This document shows positions 37,229 to 46,177 of a DNA stretch of 64,000 nt, piece by piece. A model generated the notes under the pieces. The model was not told the origin of the DNA. It made no database searches and saw only the letters and a list, made by a program, of their open reading frames with translations. The translations under genes and the position numbers were made by a program. The stretch is taken from contig NZ_FRCZ01000001.1 in assembly GCF_900143085.1 (NCBI RefSeq), positions 868,001 to 932,000 on the forward strand. The letters run 5' to 3'. Within the stretch, counting starts at the first letter, position 1, and each line of letters begins with the position of its first letter. Origin of the DNA: Gracilibacillus kekensis. Its GTDB lineage: Bacteria > Bacillota > Bacilli > Bacillales > Amphibacillaceae.

Positions 37229-37279
37229 TACGAAACCTATTTCTCTTAACATTCGTATGTAATAAGGGAGGTGGGATTA

Positions 37280-37720
37280 TTGATATTTCGTTCAAAAATG
37301 GATCGTACTGTAAAAATTTTTTTAACTATCGTCATTTTTATTTTGGCAGGGGTTACCTTAGTACCAATCCTATTCGTTCCTAAGGTTCCACTAGAGGCAA
37401 TCATTATCTTATCGATGACATTCCTATGTTCAGCAATACTTATACTTTGGCCAGTCTTACATATAAAGTATATCTTTTACGAGGATTATCTATTAATTAT
37501 CGGTGGTCCTTTTCGTAATAAAATTACCTACGAAGACATTACAAGAATAGAAGATAGCCATGACTTATGGACAGGCTATCGTATATTGTCTTCCAAAAAT
37601 GGAATCGAAATTTTCTACAAAAGTGGATTTTGGGGGAGTATTAAAATTTCTCCGGATAACAAGCAGAAATTTATTAACGAATTATTAAAAAGAAATAAGT
37701 TAATCAAAACAAGACAATGA
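37280..37720 (+). CDS. Small membrane protein with bacterial PH domain (YyaB-like)
   Basis: A 146-aa protein with two membrane helices (about residues 14-34 and 42-62) and a C-terminal bacterial PH-like domain (bPH_4/DUF1200 type) with ITYEDITRIEDSHD, FYKSGFWGSIKISPDNKQKFINELLKRN. GGGAGG lies eight bases before TTG 37280, so I start there rather than at the GTG 37271. Function unknown; not obviously linked to the uronate genes. Confidence 0.75.
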   Translation: MIFRSKMDRTVKIFLTIVIFILAGVTLVPILFVPKVPLEAIIILSMTFLCSAILILWPVLHIKYIFYEDYLLIIGGPFRNKITYEDITRIEDSHDLWTGYRILSSKNGIEIFYKSGFWGSIKISPDNKQKFINELLKRNKLIKTRQ

Positions 37721-37739
37721 ACAATTTCTTGTTTTGATT
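37702..37739. terminator. Shared terminator of convergent genes
   Basis: AATCAAAACAAG (37702-37713) pairs with CTTGTTTTGATT (37728-37739), 12 bp, covering the 3' ends of both the PH-domain gene (+) and the LarC C-terminal gene (-). A/T runs flank both sides. Confidence 0.8.
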
Positions 37740-38203
37740 TACTTTAGTTCACGCCAAACGGAAGCATAAACATCCTTCAACGGTACATTATGTTTTTCTG
37801 CTAATTGCTTACAATCTTCATATTCTGGCGATGACTTAATTACCTGATGATCTTGCAAGCCTTCTTTAACGGTTATGTTTCCATATTCGGTCTCGATCAC
37901 TCGGGTTCGCCTTTCCATTCGAAAGACTGTAATTGGGTAATAGCGAATACCTAAAGTTGTCGTTTCTGATAAAATAATTTGCTTTATCTCTTCAAATTTT
38001 GTTTGGCTGCACAATAATTGCAGTTGAACTGCTGGACGGTTTTTCTTCATATAAATCGGAGTATAATATACATCGTTGGCTCCTGCTTCAAATAATTTAT
38101 CCATGACAAACCCGAGCCATTCGCCTGGCGTGTCATCTAAGTTCACTTCCACTTTTATCATGTGCTCATCGGTATGTTCCTGATCAGGAGGGTGTGATCT
38201 CAT
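37739..38203 (-). CDS. larC: LarC C-terminal domain as a separate protein (LarC2-like)
   Basis: A 154-aa protein matching only the C-terminal part of LarC, which inserts nickel to complete the nickel-pincer nucleotide cofactor of lactate racemase-type enzymes. Seen are VEVNLDDTPGEWLGFVMDKLFEAGANDVYYTPIYMKKNRPAVQLQLLC and RTRVIETEYGNITVKEG. In Lactobacillus the two parts lie together and are joined by ribosomal frameshifting; here the N-terminal half is 19 kb away (57182). It has its own ribosome site (GAGGTG), 13 nt behind the YwbE gene, so it is made independently. Confidence 0.85.
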   Translation of the reverse strand: MRSHPPDQEHTDEHMIKVEVNLDDTPGEWLGFVMDKLFEAGANDVYYTPIYMKKNRPAVQLQLLCSQTKFEEIKQIILSETTTLGIRYYPITVFRMERRTRVIETEYGNITVKEGLQDHQVIKSSPEYEDCKQLAEKHNVPLKDVYASVWRELK

Positions 38204-38216
38204 TACATCACCTCAT

Positions 38217-38411
38217 TTAGTTTATTATTTCTTTTACTCTGCCAACTGTACCATCTTCTAATTTAACTTTTATTCCGTGAGGATGTGTCGCAGAGTTGGT
38301 AAGTAGTTTTGATACAGTGCCTTCGGTTAATTTGCCAGAGCGTTGATCCTGCTTTTGGACCACTCTTACTTTTGCACCTACTCTAATGTTATCTCTTTTT
38401 GTACCATTCAT
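38217..38411 (-). CDS. YwbE-family protein
   Basis: A 64-aa protein of the DUF2196/YwbE family: KRDNIRVGAKVRVVQKQDQRSGKLTEGTV, NSATHPHGIKVKLEDGTVGRVKEI. It resembles small SH3-like folds; function unknown. An AAGGAG site lies eight bases before the ATG. Co-transcribed with the LarC C-terminal gene. Confidence 0.88.
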   Translation of the reverse strand: MNGTKRDNIRVGAKVRVVQKQDQRSGKLTEGTVSKLLTNSATHPHGIKVKLEDGTVGRVKEIIN

Positions 38412-38460
38412 GTTGTAGCTCCTTTATGTTTTTATCTATTATAACAAAATAGACAAAAGA

Positions 38461-38490
38461 AGCGAATGACTTCATGATCCGTCATTCGCT
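38461..38490 (-). terminator. Terminator of the TIM-barrel isomerase gene
   Basis: AGCGAATGAC pairs with GTCATTCGCT around a 10-nt loop, extended by GAA/TTC. It overlaps the last codons of the gene ending at 38472. Confidence 0.8.
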
Positions 38491-39326
38491 TTCTCATATT
38501 GCTTATTTAAATAATCTATACTCTCATCGATGAACGGTTCCTTTGTATTCTCTAGCAACACTTCAATAAATGGCTTATGCTTTTTTAACCACGTAAAAAG
38601 GAGGTCATAGCGCAAAAGACCTTTTCCTACTGGCACCATCTTAATCCAGTTATCTTCGATGACAAAATCTTTCGCATGTATAGCTACAATCCGATCGCCA
38701 AATAATTGAAATGATTCTTGTAATACACCTTCCTGATTCTGATAGTTTTCCATCGACATAAAATTAGCTGGATCAAAGATAACTTGCAGATGATTGGAAT
38801 TGACTTCATCTAATAATCGCTTCATCTTCTCAGGGGTATGGATCGGATGATTAATACCACCTTCTATTCCAACAATTATTCCCCATTTCTCTGCTTCCGT
38901 TGTTAATTCTCGCACACTGTCAACGACCTTACGAAAGGCTTCTTCTGTAAAATTGTTCTCTGTGTATCCCATTTTTTCATTTACGTTTCCTGTTTCTGAA
39001 CCGACAATGCTACAACCAAAATCTCTAGCAAAGCGAATATGTTCTTTGAATCTATCAAGTAATAGCTTACGTTTCTCTTGATCGGGATGAATCATATTAA
39101 TATAACATCCTAACACAGCAATATCTACCTGATTTTGTCTAAAAGCATTCCTCATATATTTAGCAAATCCTGGACTTAACGAGCCCGTATTGGTTGGAAT
39201 CGTTGGAAAAGATTTCGCTAGTGCTAGTTGAGCAACTCCTAATCCTTTTGCGGCTATAGTCTTTGCTATTTGATTGGGGTCTTGATAATCAATGTCATGA
39301 CCACGAATTCCTAAGTTCAGCTTCAT
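38472..39326 (-). CDS. Sugar phosphate isomerase/epimerase-like TIM barrel
   Basis: A 284-aa xylose-isomerase-like (AP endonuclease 2) barrel. Probable metal ligands: Glu in VGIEGG (near 150), Asp in IFDPANFM (near 185), His in AIHAKDF (near 215) and Glu in EVLLENT (near 260). The ATG at 39326 follows AAGGAG by ten bases; the ORF start at 39353 would lie upstream of that site. It lies downstream of the pectin operon but behind a terminator and a CGGGCAC array. Substrate unknown; a sugar or sugar acid is likely. Confidence 0.82.
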   Translation of the reverse strand: MKLNLGIRGHDIDYQDPNQIAKTIAAKGLGVAQLALAKSFPTIPTNTGSLSPGFAKYMRNAFRQNQVDIAVLGCYINMIHPDQEKRKLLLDRFKEHIRFARDFGCSIVGSETGNVNEKMGYTENNFTEEAFRKVVDSVRELTTEAEKWGIIVGIEGGINHPIHTPEKMKRLLDEVNSNHLQVIFDPANFMSMENYQNQEGVLQESFQLFGDRIVAIHAKDFVIEDNWIKMVPVGKGLLRYDLLFTWLKKHKPFIEVLLENTKEPFIDESIDYLNKQYEKANDGS

Positions 39327-39346
39327 ATTACACCAGCTCCTTTTTA

Positions 39347-39440
39347 CGGGCACTTTTTGTTATATTTCGGGCACTTTTCATGATTTTTCGGGCACTTTTT
39401 TGTCTTTCCGGGCACTTTTATCCATAATCCGGGCACTTTC
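39347..39440. repeat. Phased CGGGCACTTT array (20-21 nt period)
   Basis: Five units CGGGCAC start at 39347, 39368, 39389, 39409 and 39430: spacings 21, 21, 20 and 21. All point the same way and each is followed by T-rich sequence; spacers are AT-rich and not conserved. It lies 20 nt before the start of the TIM-barrel gene, where its promoter or leader should be. Same helical period as the CGGGATA arrays but a different core. Confidence 0.85.
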
Positions 39441-39461
39441 GCTAATTAAGTGATCATATAG

Positions 39462-39493
39462 AAATGACTAGCTTCATATAAAGCTAGTCATTT
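39462..39493 (-). terminator. Terminator of the pectin operon
   Basis: AAATGACTAGCTT pairs with AAGCTAGTCATTT around a 6-nt loop (13 perfect bp), five bases past the kduD stop. Confidence 0.88.
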
Positions 39494-39497
39494 GCAC

Positions 39498-40280
39498 TTA
39501 TCTTGCCAACCAGCCACCATCGACAGCCAGAACATGGCCGTTCATATAATCCGAGGCTTTGCTTGCTAAGTAAACAACGGTACCCATTAAATCGCTTGGA
39601 TCTGCCCAATAACCTGCAGGGATGCGCGATAAAATCTCTGCATTTCTTTTCTCATCTTCTCGAATAGGGGCAGTGTTTTTTGTGGCAAAATATCCCGGTG
39701 CAATTGCATTTACTTGAACACCATGTTCCGCCAATTCGTTTGCAAATGATTTGGTTAAACCTGCGACAGCATGCTTGCTTGCGGTATACGGTGGAATGAA
39801 TTTACCACCTTGAAAAGAAAGCATGGAGGCTATATTAATAATTTTTCCTGAGCTTTGGCTAACCATCACTTTGGCTGCAGCTTGACTTAATAAATAGACT
39901 GCATCTAGATTTAATGCCAATACCTCATCCCAATCCTCATCCTTATACTCTAATATTGAATTTCGTCGTATCGTACCAGCATTATTAACAAGAATATCTA
40001 CAGAATTAAATTTCTCTAAACACGCGGGCACAATCTTTTGAAGTTGATCACGAGCCGCTAAATCTGCTTGATAGAATTCCACTTTAGCTTCCACATCTCG
40101 TAGAAATCCTTTTGTTTCTCCCCAATTGGTGCCATGTGTTACGACAAATACATTGGCACCAGCTTTCGCAAGCGCAATGGTATAGGCTTGCCCTAATCCT
40201 GTATTTCCCCCTGTGATAATCGCTGTTTTTCCTTTTAAAGAAAAATAATCTATTGAAAAATCCTGTAAACCTTCACCCAT
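39498..40280 (-). CDS. kduD: 2-dehydro-3-deoxy-D-gluconate 5-dehydrogenase
   Basis: SDR-family NAD(P)H oxidoreductase that reduces 2,5-diketo-3-deoxygluconate to KDG. Features: Rossmann motif GGNTGLG near residue 20, NNAG near 98, catalytic Ser (NIASML) near 150 and YTASKHA near 164. 260 aa, normal length. AGGAGG lies seven bases before the ATG. Last gene of the operon, 12 nt behind kduI, giving the classical kduI-kduD order. Confidence 0.93.
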   Translation of the reverse strand: MGEGLQDFSIDYFSLKGKTAIITGGNTGLGQAYTIALAKAGANVFVVTHGTNWGETKGFLRDVEAKVEFYQADLAARDQLQKIVPACLEKFNSVDILVNNAGTIRRNSILEYKDEDWDEVLALNLDAVYLLSQAAAKVMVSQSSGKIINIASMLSFQGGKFIPPYTASKHAVAGLTKSFANELAEHGVQVNAIAPGYFATKNTAPIREDEKRNAEILSRIPAGYWADPSDLMGTVVYLASKASDYMNGHVLAVDGGWLAR

Positions 40281-40292
40281 AAAACATCCTCC

Positions 40293-41123
40293 TTAGCGTA
40301 ATTCCTCCATTTTTATGTGATCCATGTCCGTATAGGTAATGTTTTCGCCGCACATTCCCCAGATAAACGTATAATTACTTGTTGCCGTTCCACAATGTAT
40401 CGACCAGCTTGGCGAAATGACCGCTTGTTCATTTTTGAGAATAAGATGTCTTGTTTCACTTGGTTCCCCCATGAAATGAAAGGCACGTGTATCCTCTTCC
40501 ATATCAAAATAGAGATAGACTTCACTACGACGATCATGCGTATGAGCAGGCATCGTGTTCCAGACGCTTCCCGGTTGCAGCATGGTTAAGCCCATTTGCA
40601 GCTGACAGCTTTCACATACATTAGGGTGAATATATTGATGAATTTTTCTTTCATTTAATGTTCCAGATTCCCCCAACTCTAAAGGCTTAATGTCTTTAAT
40701 ATCAATTTTCACTGTTGGATACGTATGGTGAGCGGGCGATGATAACGTGTAAAATTTAGCAGGGTTTGCCGGATCGTTCGAACCAAACCAAACTTCTTTG
40801 GTACCACGACTGACATATAAACCGTCATGACGTTTCATCTCATACCTTTCTCCATCTAAGACAACGTAACCAGGATTACCAATATTAATAATTCCTAATT
40901 CTCTCCGCTCCAGGAAATAATCTACTCCCAGTTGCTTATCCAGTGTAATTGTTAATTCTTCTGACGCAGGTGTCACGCCACCGAATATCATACGATCAAC
41001 ATGGGTGTAAGTTAAGTGCACTTTTCCTGCTTCAAATAATTTTTCTACTAAAAATTTTTCTCTTAATTCATCGGTATTATATCTTCTTATTTCCTCTGGG
41101 TGATTGGCATAACGTACTTCCAT
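40293..41123 (-). CDS. kduI: 5-dehydro-4-deoxy-D-glucuronate isomerase
   Basis: Isomerises 5-keto-4-deoxyuronate (DKI) to 2,5-diketo-3-deoxygluconate in unsaturated uronate catabolism. A 276-aa bicupin-like enzyme; the metal-binding PAHTHDRRSEVYLYFD motif is near residues 195-210 and a further His is in WSIHCGTATSNY. N-terminal MEVRYANHPEEIRRYNTDELR is typical. AGGAGG precedes the ATG. Confidence 0.95.
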   Translation of the reverse strand: MEVRYANHPEEIRRYNTDELREKFLVEKLFEAGKVHLTYTHVDRMIFGGVTPASEELTITLDKQLGVDYFLERRELGIINIGNPGYVVLDGERYEMKRHDGLYVSRGTKEVWFGSNDPANPAKFYTLSSPAHHTYPTVKIDIKDIKPLELGESGTLNERKIHQYIHPNVCESCQLQMGLTMLQPGSVWNTMPAHTHDRRSEVYLYFDMEEDTRAFHFMGEPSETRHLILKNEQAVISPSWSIHCGTATSNYTFIWGMCGENITYTDMDHIKMEELR

Positions 41124-41144
41124 GATTCATTCCTCCTATTAAGA

Positions 41145-42155
41145 TTATCTACTAATCTCTTGATTTACAGTTCCCATAAATTGCTCCACTTCTTCTGCTT
41201 TGAACACATTTCCATCTCCTTTAATGGTATGTTTTAAGACAGCATTTGCAATTGCAAAAGAGACCATTTTGTTTTCCTGCCATTGATTTAAGTAGCTAAA
41301 GATGATCCCTGCTGCATAGGCATCCCCCCCACCAATTCGATCAACAACTGGCTCAATCGCATATTCTGAACTTCGATATAACCTGCCATTAGCAAATAGA
41401 TTCCCTTGTAATAAATGTTTGGAAGAAGAAAATACTTTTCTTGTAGTGGATGCAAGATAACGAATAGATGGATATTTCTTTTGGATATTTTGGTAATAAT
41501 AGTTTAATTGCTGTTCCTCATCCCAATCTGCTTCCGCTTGTGTGATACCTAATAAATAGATCGCATCCATATGATTACAAAATGCTATATCGACATAGTC
41601 TAAAACCTGCTCAAATGCATTTTTCGCCTCTGTCTGTGACCAGAGCTTAGCACGATAATTAAAATCGAAACTAACTTTTATACCTTTTTCTTTTGCAGCT
41701 TGCATCGCATGTAACGTAATATCACGTAATTCCTGCGATAATGCTAATGTAATGCCTGTTGTATGAAAAAGGTCGACATCTGCTAAAATCGTATCCCAGT
41801 CAAACTCCTCTGCTTTCACTTTAGAAAAACTTGAATATTTCCGGTCATACGTGACGTTACTTACCCGATTTGCAATTCCTGTTTCTACAAAATAAAGACC
41901 AAGTCGATCACCACCAAGCAATAGATGATTTATTGAAACATGATTTGATAATAAGTATTGTTTACAGCCATCTCCAATATTGTTATCAGGAACCTTTGTC
42001 AGATACTCTGTCGGTACTCCTAAATGAGCTAAAGAAACGGCAACATTTGCTTCAGCACCACCATAATAAAAGAATAACTGATTGGTTTGCGGTAATTTCA
42101 CAGTCGGATCTGATGATAAACGGAGCAGCATTTCGCCAAATGTTAACACCTTCAT
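41145..42155 (-). CDS. kdgK: 2-dehydro-3-deoxygluconokinase
   Basis: PfkB-family kinase that phosphorylates KDG to KDPG. N-terminal MKVLTFGEMLLRLSSDP, GGAEANVAVSLAHLG substrate loop near 35-50, and the catalytic DRIGGGDAYAAGI motif near 270. The frame is open to 42284, but the family N-terminus and a GAGG site define the ATG at 42155, which overlaps the eda stop (ATGA). 336 aa. Confidence 0.93.
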   Translation of the reverse strand: MKVLTFGEMLLRLSSDPTVKLPQTNQLFFYYGGAEANVAVSLAHLGVPTEYLTKVPDNNIGDGCKQYLLSNHVSINHLLLGGDRLGLYFVETGIANRVSNVTYDRKYSSFSKVKAEEFDWDTILADVDLFHTTGITLALSQELRDITLHAMQAAKEKGIKVSFDFNYRAKLWSQTEAKNAFEQVLDYVDIAFCNHMDAIYLLGITQAEADWDEEQQLNYYYQNIQKKYPSIRYLASTTRKVFSSSKHLLQGNLFANGRLYRSSEYAIEPVVDRIGGGDAYAAGIIFSYLNQWQENKMVSFAIANAVLKHTIKGDGNVFKAEEVEQFMGTVNQEISR

Positions 42156-42796
42156 GGCGTAACCTCTTTTACTTTTCTGACGTACTCTTTCGCTAACTCG
42201 ATGATTTTTTGATAATCTCCATCTTTCGCTGGTGTTATTAAATTGCCCCCAATTCCTACTGCAAAAGCTCCGTGATTCAACCATTCCTGGACATTTTCGA
42301 GATCCACCCCTCCAGTAGGCATCATATTTGCTTGTGGAAAAGGTGCGTGAATCGCTTTTAAAAAAGCAGGTCCTAGATTACTTCCCGGAAATATTTTTAC
42401 GACATCTGCTCCTGCTTCCATTGCCTCCTTCACTTCTGTCACCGTTAGACATCCGGGCATATAAGGAATTTGATACAAATTACATAGTTTAGCTGTTTCT
42501 TTATCAAAAGATGGTCCAACGATAAAAGTGGCCCCTGCAAAAATTGCTTGTCTCGCGGTATAGGGATCCAGCACCGTGCCTACACCAATCGAGACTTGTG
42601 GATCATCTTGATAGTTTTGCTGCAGGCTCTCCACTGCCTTCTCAACATGCGGGATGGAATATGTTAATTCTATTATTTTTATACCACCTGTAATACATGC
42701 ATCTGCTGCCTTTATTGCTTGGTCCACTGTATCTGTCCGGATCACTGCTACGATTTTTTGTGCTTTAAGATTGCTTAAAACATTTAATTTCCTCAT
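42152..42796 (-). CDS. eda: KDPG (2-dehydro-3-deoxy-phosphogluconate) aldolase
   Basis: Cleaves KDPG to pyruvate and glyceraldehyde-3-phosphate, the final step of the pathway. 214-aa class I aldolase barrel; Schiff-base Lys in DVVKIFPGSNLGP near 130, catalytic Glu in IIELTYS near 43, and GGVDLENV. Start and stop both overlap neighbours by four bases (ATGA), so esterase, aldolase and kinase are translationally coupled. Confidence 0.94.
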   Translation of the reverse strand: MRKLNVLSNLKAQKIVAVIRTDTVDQAIKAADACITGGIKIIELTYSIPHVEKAVESLQQNYQDDPQVSIGVGTVLDPYTARQAIFAGATFIVGPSFDKETAKLCNLYQIPYMPGCLTVTEVKEAMEAGADVVKIFPGSNLGPAFLKAIHAPFPQANMMPTGGVDLENVQEWLNHGAFAVGIGGNLITPAKDGDYQKIIELAKEYVRKVKEVTP

Positions 42797-43479
42797 GAGC
42801 TCACCCCATTTCCAGTGGCGAAATGCGCAATTGGATGACCTAGACGTATTAATTCACGAACAAAAATGTGACAATGTTGATGTGCTCCTTTTTCACTTAA
42901 ATGGGTATCGTCTTTCTCTCCATCAGGGTATGCTCGATATTCACCAGGCTCTAACCTCATAAACCACTGTTTCGATTGCTCATCACCCGCCTGTTGTAAT
43001 ACTTCTCTTGTTCTAGCCAACATATCAATGCATACGATATTTTCTTCTTTTGCAAGTTCCCGAACAGCTTGTGGATAGACCCCATGCGTTTCTAATAGGT
43101 TCCCTTCTTTATCAAAGTGTCTTCTGGCAATAGACGTTAAAAGAATAGGTGTTATATCAAAAGAATGCGCTCGACTGATGAAAAAACGAAGGTTATCCTG
43201 ATAGCTTGTAAAAGGTTCTGTGGCCCGTTCTCGATCTTGCTTTTGATCATTGTGGCCAAATTGAATAAGCACATAATCACCCTTTTTGGAATCCTGCTCC
43301 AACCTATCCCATCTACCTTCACTGATAAATGATTTTGTGCTCCGACCAGAGGCTGCATGATTTTTCACTTGGATATCATTGGTGAAATATTGACTCAATA
43401 CTTGCCCCCATCCCATTCTAGGATATTTTGAATCTTCAACCTTTTCCATTGTCGAGTCACCAGCTAATAATAATTGCAT
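42793..43479 (-). CDS. Rhamnogalacturonan acetylesterase (SGNH hydrolase)
   Basis: Removes acetyl groups from rhamnogalacturonan fragments. Block I LLAGDSTM (nucleophile Ser) at residues 3-10, block III FGHNDQK near 75, and block V DDTHLSEKGAHQH (catalytic Asp and His) near 200. 228 aa and no signal peptide, so it acts on imported oligosaccharides, like Bacillus RhgT/YesY. The ATG directly follows the stop of the GH105 gene (TAAATG). Confidence 0.88.
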   Translation of the reverse strand: MQLLLAGDSTMEKVEDSKYPRMGWGQVLSQYFTNDIQVKNHAASGRSTKSFISEGRWDRLEQDSKKGDYVLIQFGHNDQKQDRERATEPFTSYQDNLRFFISRAHSFDITPILLTSIARRHFDKEGNLLETHGVYPQAVRELAKEENIVCIDMLARTREVLQQAGDEQSKQWFMRLEPGEYRAYPDGEKDDTHLSEKGAHQHCHIFVRELIRLGHPIAHFATGNGVSS

Positions 43480-44574
43480 TTACCTATCCTCATTTCCGAT
43501 TTGCATTTGAATACTCGCTAATACAAATGCACCGACTCCATGTAAATCGTTTGTACTTGTTTCGCGTTGCACGTAATAGTCGTAAGTGCCGATAGATGTG
43601 CCAATACAAATGTCTTTTAACTGGAACCCTCCCTGCTGATCCACTTCCACCTTATGCTCTATTAATCCTTGGTAGGCTTTTTCGGCAGCTTTCCAATACG
43701 TTTTGTCAATGTAATCCATATTCACTGCCTTAGCTATTGCATAGGTGAACAAACAAGAACAGGAGCTTTCTAAATAATTATCCGGTTTACTTGCTTTATC
43801 AACTACTTGATACCACAAACCTGTATGTTCATCCTGGAATGTAATGATGGCATCGATTAACTCTTTTACGACTTTTTTTAATTCCTCTCGCTTTGGATGA
43901 TGAACCGGTAACATTTCGATAAAATTCGTTGTCACCATGCTATACCAACCAAGAGCTCTTCCCCATATTTCTGGAGCATGACCTTTTTCTGTCGACCATG
44001 GTGTTTGTTTACTTTCATCATAACCGTGATAATAGAGACCATTTTCCTTCTTAGTATACGTACGCATTAACCGTTCTTGTTCCATTACAAGATCAATTAA
44101 TTCCGGCTCATCAAACATTTGACCATATTGGATAGCGAATGGGCCTGCCATATATAAGCCATCAAGCCACATTTGATAAGGATATTTGTCCTTATGCCAG
44201 AAACCACCTTCTTTTGTTTTGTTTAATGTATTTAATAAATGTCTGAGTTTCGAAGCAGCAATTTTATATCGTTTATCCTTCGTTTCTTTATATAAAGGTA
44301 ATAATAGCAACCCTGGTTGGATCGCATCCAATTCACTTCTGGCAAAATAAAAATTACCTTGCTCATCTACTAAACAATCTACATATTCCTTATAATAATC
44401 AAAATACTTCTCTTCCCCTGTGTACGAAAACACATCCTGCATGCCACAAAGAAAAACACCTTGATGATAATGCCAACGGTCTCTTGGCGGTAATTTAACA
44501 GGCCGGAACTGGTTCATTAAGGTATCACATGCTGCCTTAGCCCAATCTAATGCTGTTAATTGCTGTACCGTCAT
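43480..44574 (-). CDS. Unsaturated rhamnogalacturonyl hydrolase, GH105
   Basis: Hydrates and releases the terminal unsaturated galacturonate from rhamnogalacturonan-lyase products in the cytoplasm. A 364-aa (alpha/alpha)6 barrel like Bacillus YteR/YesR; the catalytic Asp is in MWLDGLYMAGPF near residue 135, with DRWHYHQGVFLCGM and APEIWGRALGWYSM. No signal peptide. It supplies the substrate for KdgF. Confidence 0.92.
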   Translation of the reverse strand: MTVQQLTALDWAKAACDTLMNQFRPVKLPPRDRWHYHQGVFLCGMQDVFSYTGEEKYFDYYKEYVDCLVDEQGNFYFARSELDAIQPGLLLLPLYKETKDKRYKIAASKLRHLLNTLNKTKEGGFWHKDKYPYQMWLDGLYMAGPFAIQYGQMFDEPELIDLVMEQERLMRTYTKKENGLYYHGYDESKQTPWSTEKGHAPEIWGRALGWYSMVTTNFIEMLPVHHPKREELKKVVKELIDAIITFQDEHTGLWYQVVDKASKPDNYLESSCSCLFTYAIAKAVNMDYIDKTYWKAAEKAYQGLIEHKVEVDQQGGFQLKDICIGTSIGTYDYYVQRETSTNDLHGVGAFVLASIQMQIGNEDR

Positions 44575-44581
44575 CCGTCTC

Positions 44582-46150
44582 TCACTCCTCTATTCCATGA
44601 TATTCAAACCAATCAAAATCAGCGTAATTCTCACTTTCTTTTCCATTGCCAGAACAATACATGCCGATATATGCTCCAACAAATCCACCCGCAACATCTG
44701 TGCTTAGAATTCTCCCATCGACATTATGAGCGAGCTGCTTCCAGTCAAATGGGTCTGTAGAGTAATAAAAACGGTAATCTTGACCAATTGCTTCTACTTT
44801 CATATATATTTTCTTAGCTTCTATTGGTTGCTTTTCAATAACTTGTTCCACACCAGCTTCTCTTCTTATTAATCGAATCATTCGCTGCTGATCTTCCAAT
44901 AACACTTCTACACGAAACTGAAAATCCTGATTTTGCAACAAAACGATTCCTGCTGTTTCATGTGCCGACTTTGGCCGAAACTCCATGACTGTTTGTACAA
45001 AAAAATGAATATGTTGTTGTCTTCTTCCGATAAAGGCAGGATTTTCTTCTTCCCTAATTGTTTCTTTTTTAGCCCTTAATCGTAGATAACCTGGACGTTC
45101 CGTAAGTGACCAAAACTCTCCTCTAGGCGTTCGCAAAAAATTCCACTTGTCATCCAGCTGTGCTGATTCAAATGAATCAACATAAGAGCTTTCCGGCCAT
45201 TTATGTTCTTGCAGGTTTGGAAATTCTACTCTCGATTCAATCATTCCTTTTCCTTTGTTTACAATAGGCCAGCCATCTTCCCAGTCGAAAGGTACTAGAA
45301 ATGTTTCACGACCGAGATTCCGGTAATATCCCCCATATGGTCTTGAAGCGAGGCAGACCATCCACCAATCTCCATTTTGTGTCTCGACAATATCGGCATG
45401 ACCGACGTTTACAATCGGATGATTTTTTCCTAAATGCCGATGTGTTAAAACTGGATTGGTCTCTGTCATTTCATAAGGGCCTGTAACATTTCGACTCCTG
45501 GCGATCGTGACTGCATGTGTATGCCCTGTGCCACCTTCAGCAATCATTAAATAATACCAGCCATTTATTTTATATAGATGTGGCGCTTCCTGGGCATGGG
45601 CATTTTTCAAAGCACCATCCCATAAACTATACGTTGGTCCAACTAATTGCTTTTTCTCCAAATCAAGTTCCTGTAACCAAATCTCATTATGCTTTAGATA
45701 GCGCTGACCTTCGGGTGGTTTACGATTACCGGTATAATAAACTTTTCCATCGTCATCAAAAAAGAACGACGGATCAATCCCGGGAGCACCTTCCAGCCAT
45801 ATAGGGTCTGACCAAGAACCAGCAGGATCTTCTGCAGTTACATAAAAATTTCGTCTAGCACCTTTCTTACTGACAACAAACGTAGTAATCATATAAAATA
45901 TACCGTTATGGTAACGGATGGTAGGAGCATAAATCCCCCGAGAATTTGGGGTTTGATCTAAATTCAGCTGCTCCGGACGATCCAGGACATGACCAATCTG
46001 CCTCCAGTGAACAAGGTCCTTACTATGAAAGATGGGTACACCAGGGAAATATTCGAAACTTGAGGTTACCAAATAATAATCCTCCCCAACTCTACAAATA
46101 GAGGGGTCAGGATAAAAACCTGGTATAATTGGATTTTTAAATGTTTTCAT
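44582..46150 (-). CDS. GH43 beta-xylosidase/arabinofuranosidase
   Basis: A 522-aa cytoplasmic glycosidase. An N-terminal five-bladed propeller has the three catalytic acids: Asp in PGFYPDPSICR (near 15), Asp in GIDPSFFFDD (near 125) and Glu in HAQEAPHLYK (near 189). A C-terminal beta sandwich (about 325-520) is typical of XynB-like GH43 enzymes. It would remove xylose or arabinose (or, as for some relatives, galactose) from pectin side chains. Confidence 0.87.
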   Translation of the reverse strand: MKTFKNPIIPGFYPDPSICRVGEDYYLVTSSFEYFPGVPIFHSKDLVHWRQIGHVLDRPEQLNLDQTPNSRGIYAPTIRYHNGIFYMITTFVVSKKGARRNFYVTAEDPAGSWSDPIWLEGAPGIDPSFFFDDDGKVYYTGNRKPPEGQRYLKHNEIWLQELDLEKKQLVGPTYSLWDGALKNAHAQEAPHLYKINGWYYLMIAEGGTGHTHAVTIARSRNVTGPYEMTETNPVLTHRHLGKNHPIVNVGHADIVETQNGDWWMVCLASRPYGGYYRNLGRETFLVPFDWEDGWPIVNKGKGMIESRVEFPNLQEHKWPESSYVDSFESAQLDDKWNFLRTPRGEFWSLTERPGYLRLRAKKETIREEENPAFIGRRQQHIHFFVQTVMEFRPKSAHETAGIVLLQNQDFQFRVEVLLEDQQRMIRLIRREAGVEQVIEKQPIEAKKIYMKVEAIGQDYRFYYSTDPFDWKQLAHNVDGRILSTDVAGGFVGAYIGMYCSGNGKESENYADFDWFEYHGIEE

Positions 46151-46177
46151 GCCTTCACCTGCCTAAAAAGATTTCGT

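Noticed and set aside
42156-42284. A 43-residue N-terminal extension of KdgK.
   Set aside because: It overlaps the aldolase gene in another frame; the family N-terminus and ribosome site place the start at 42155.
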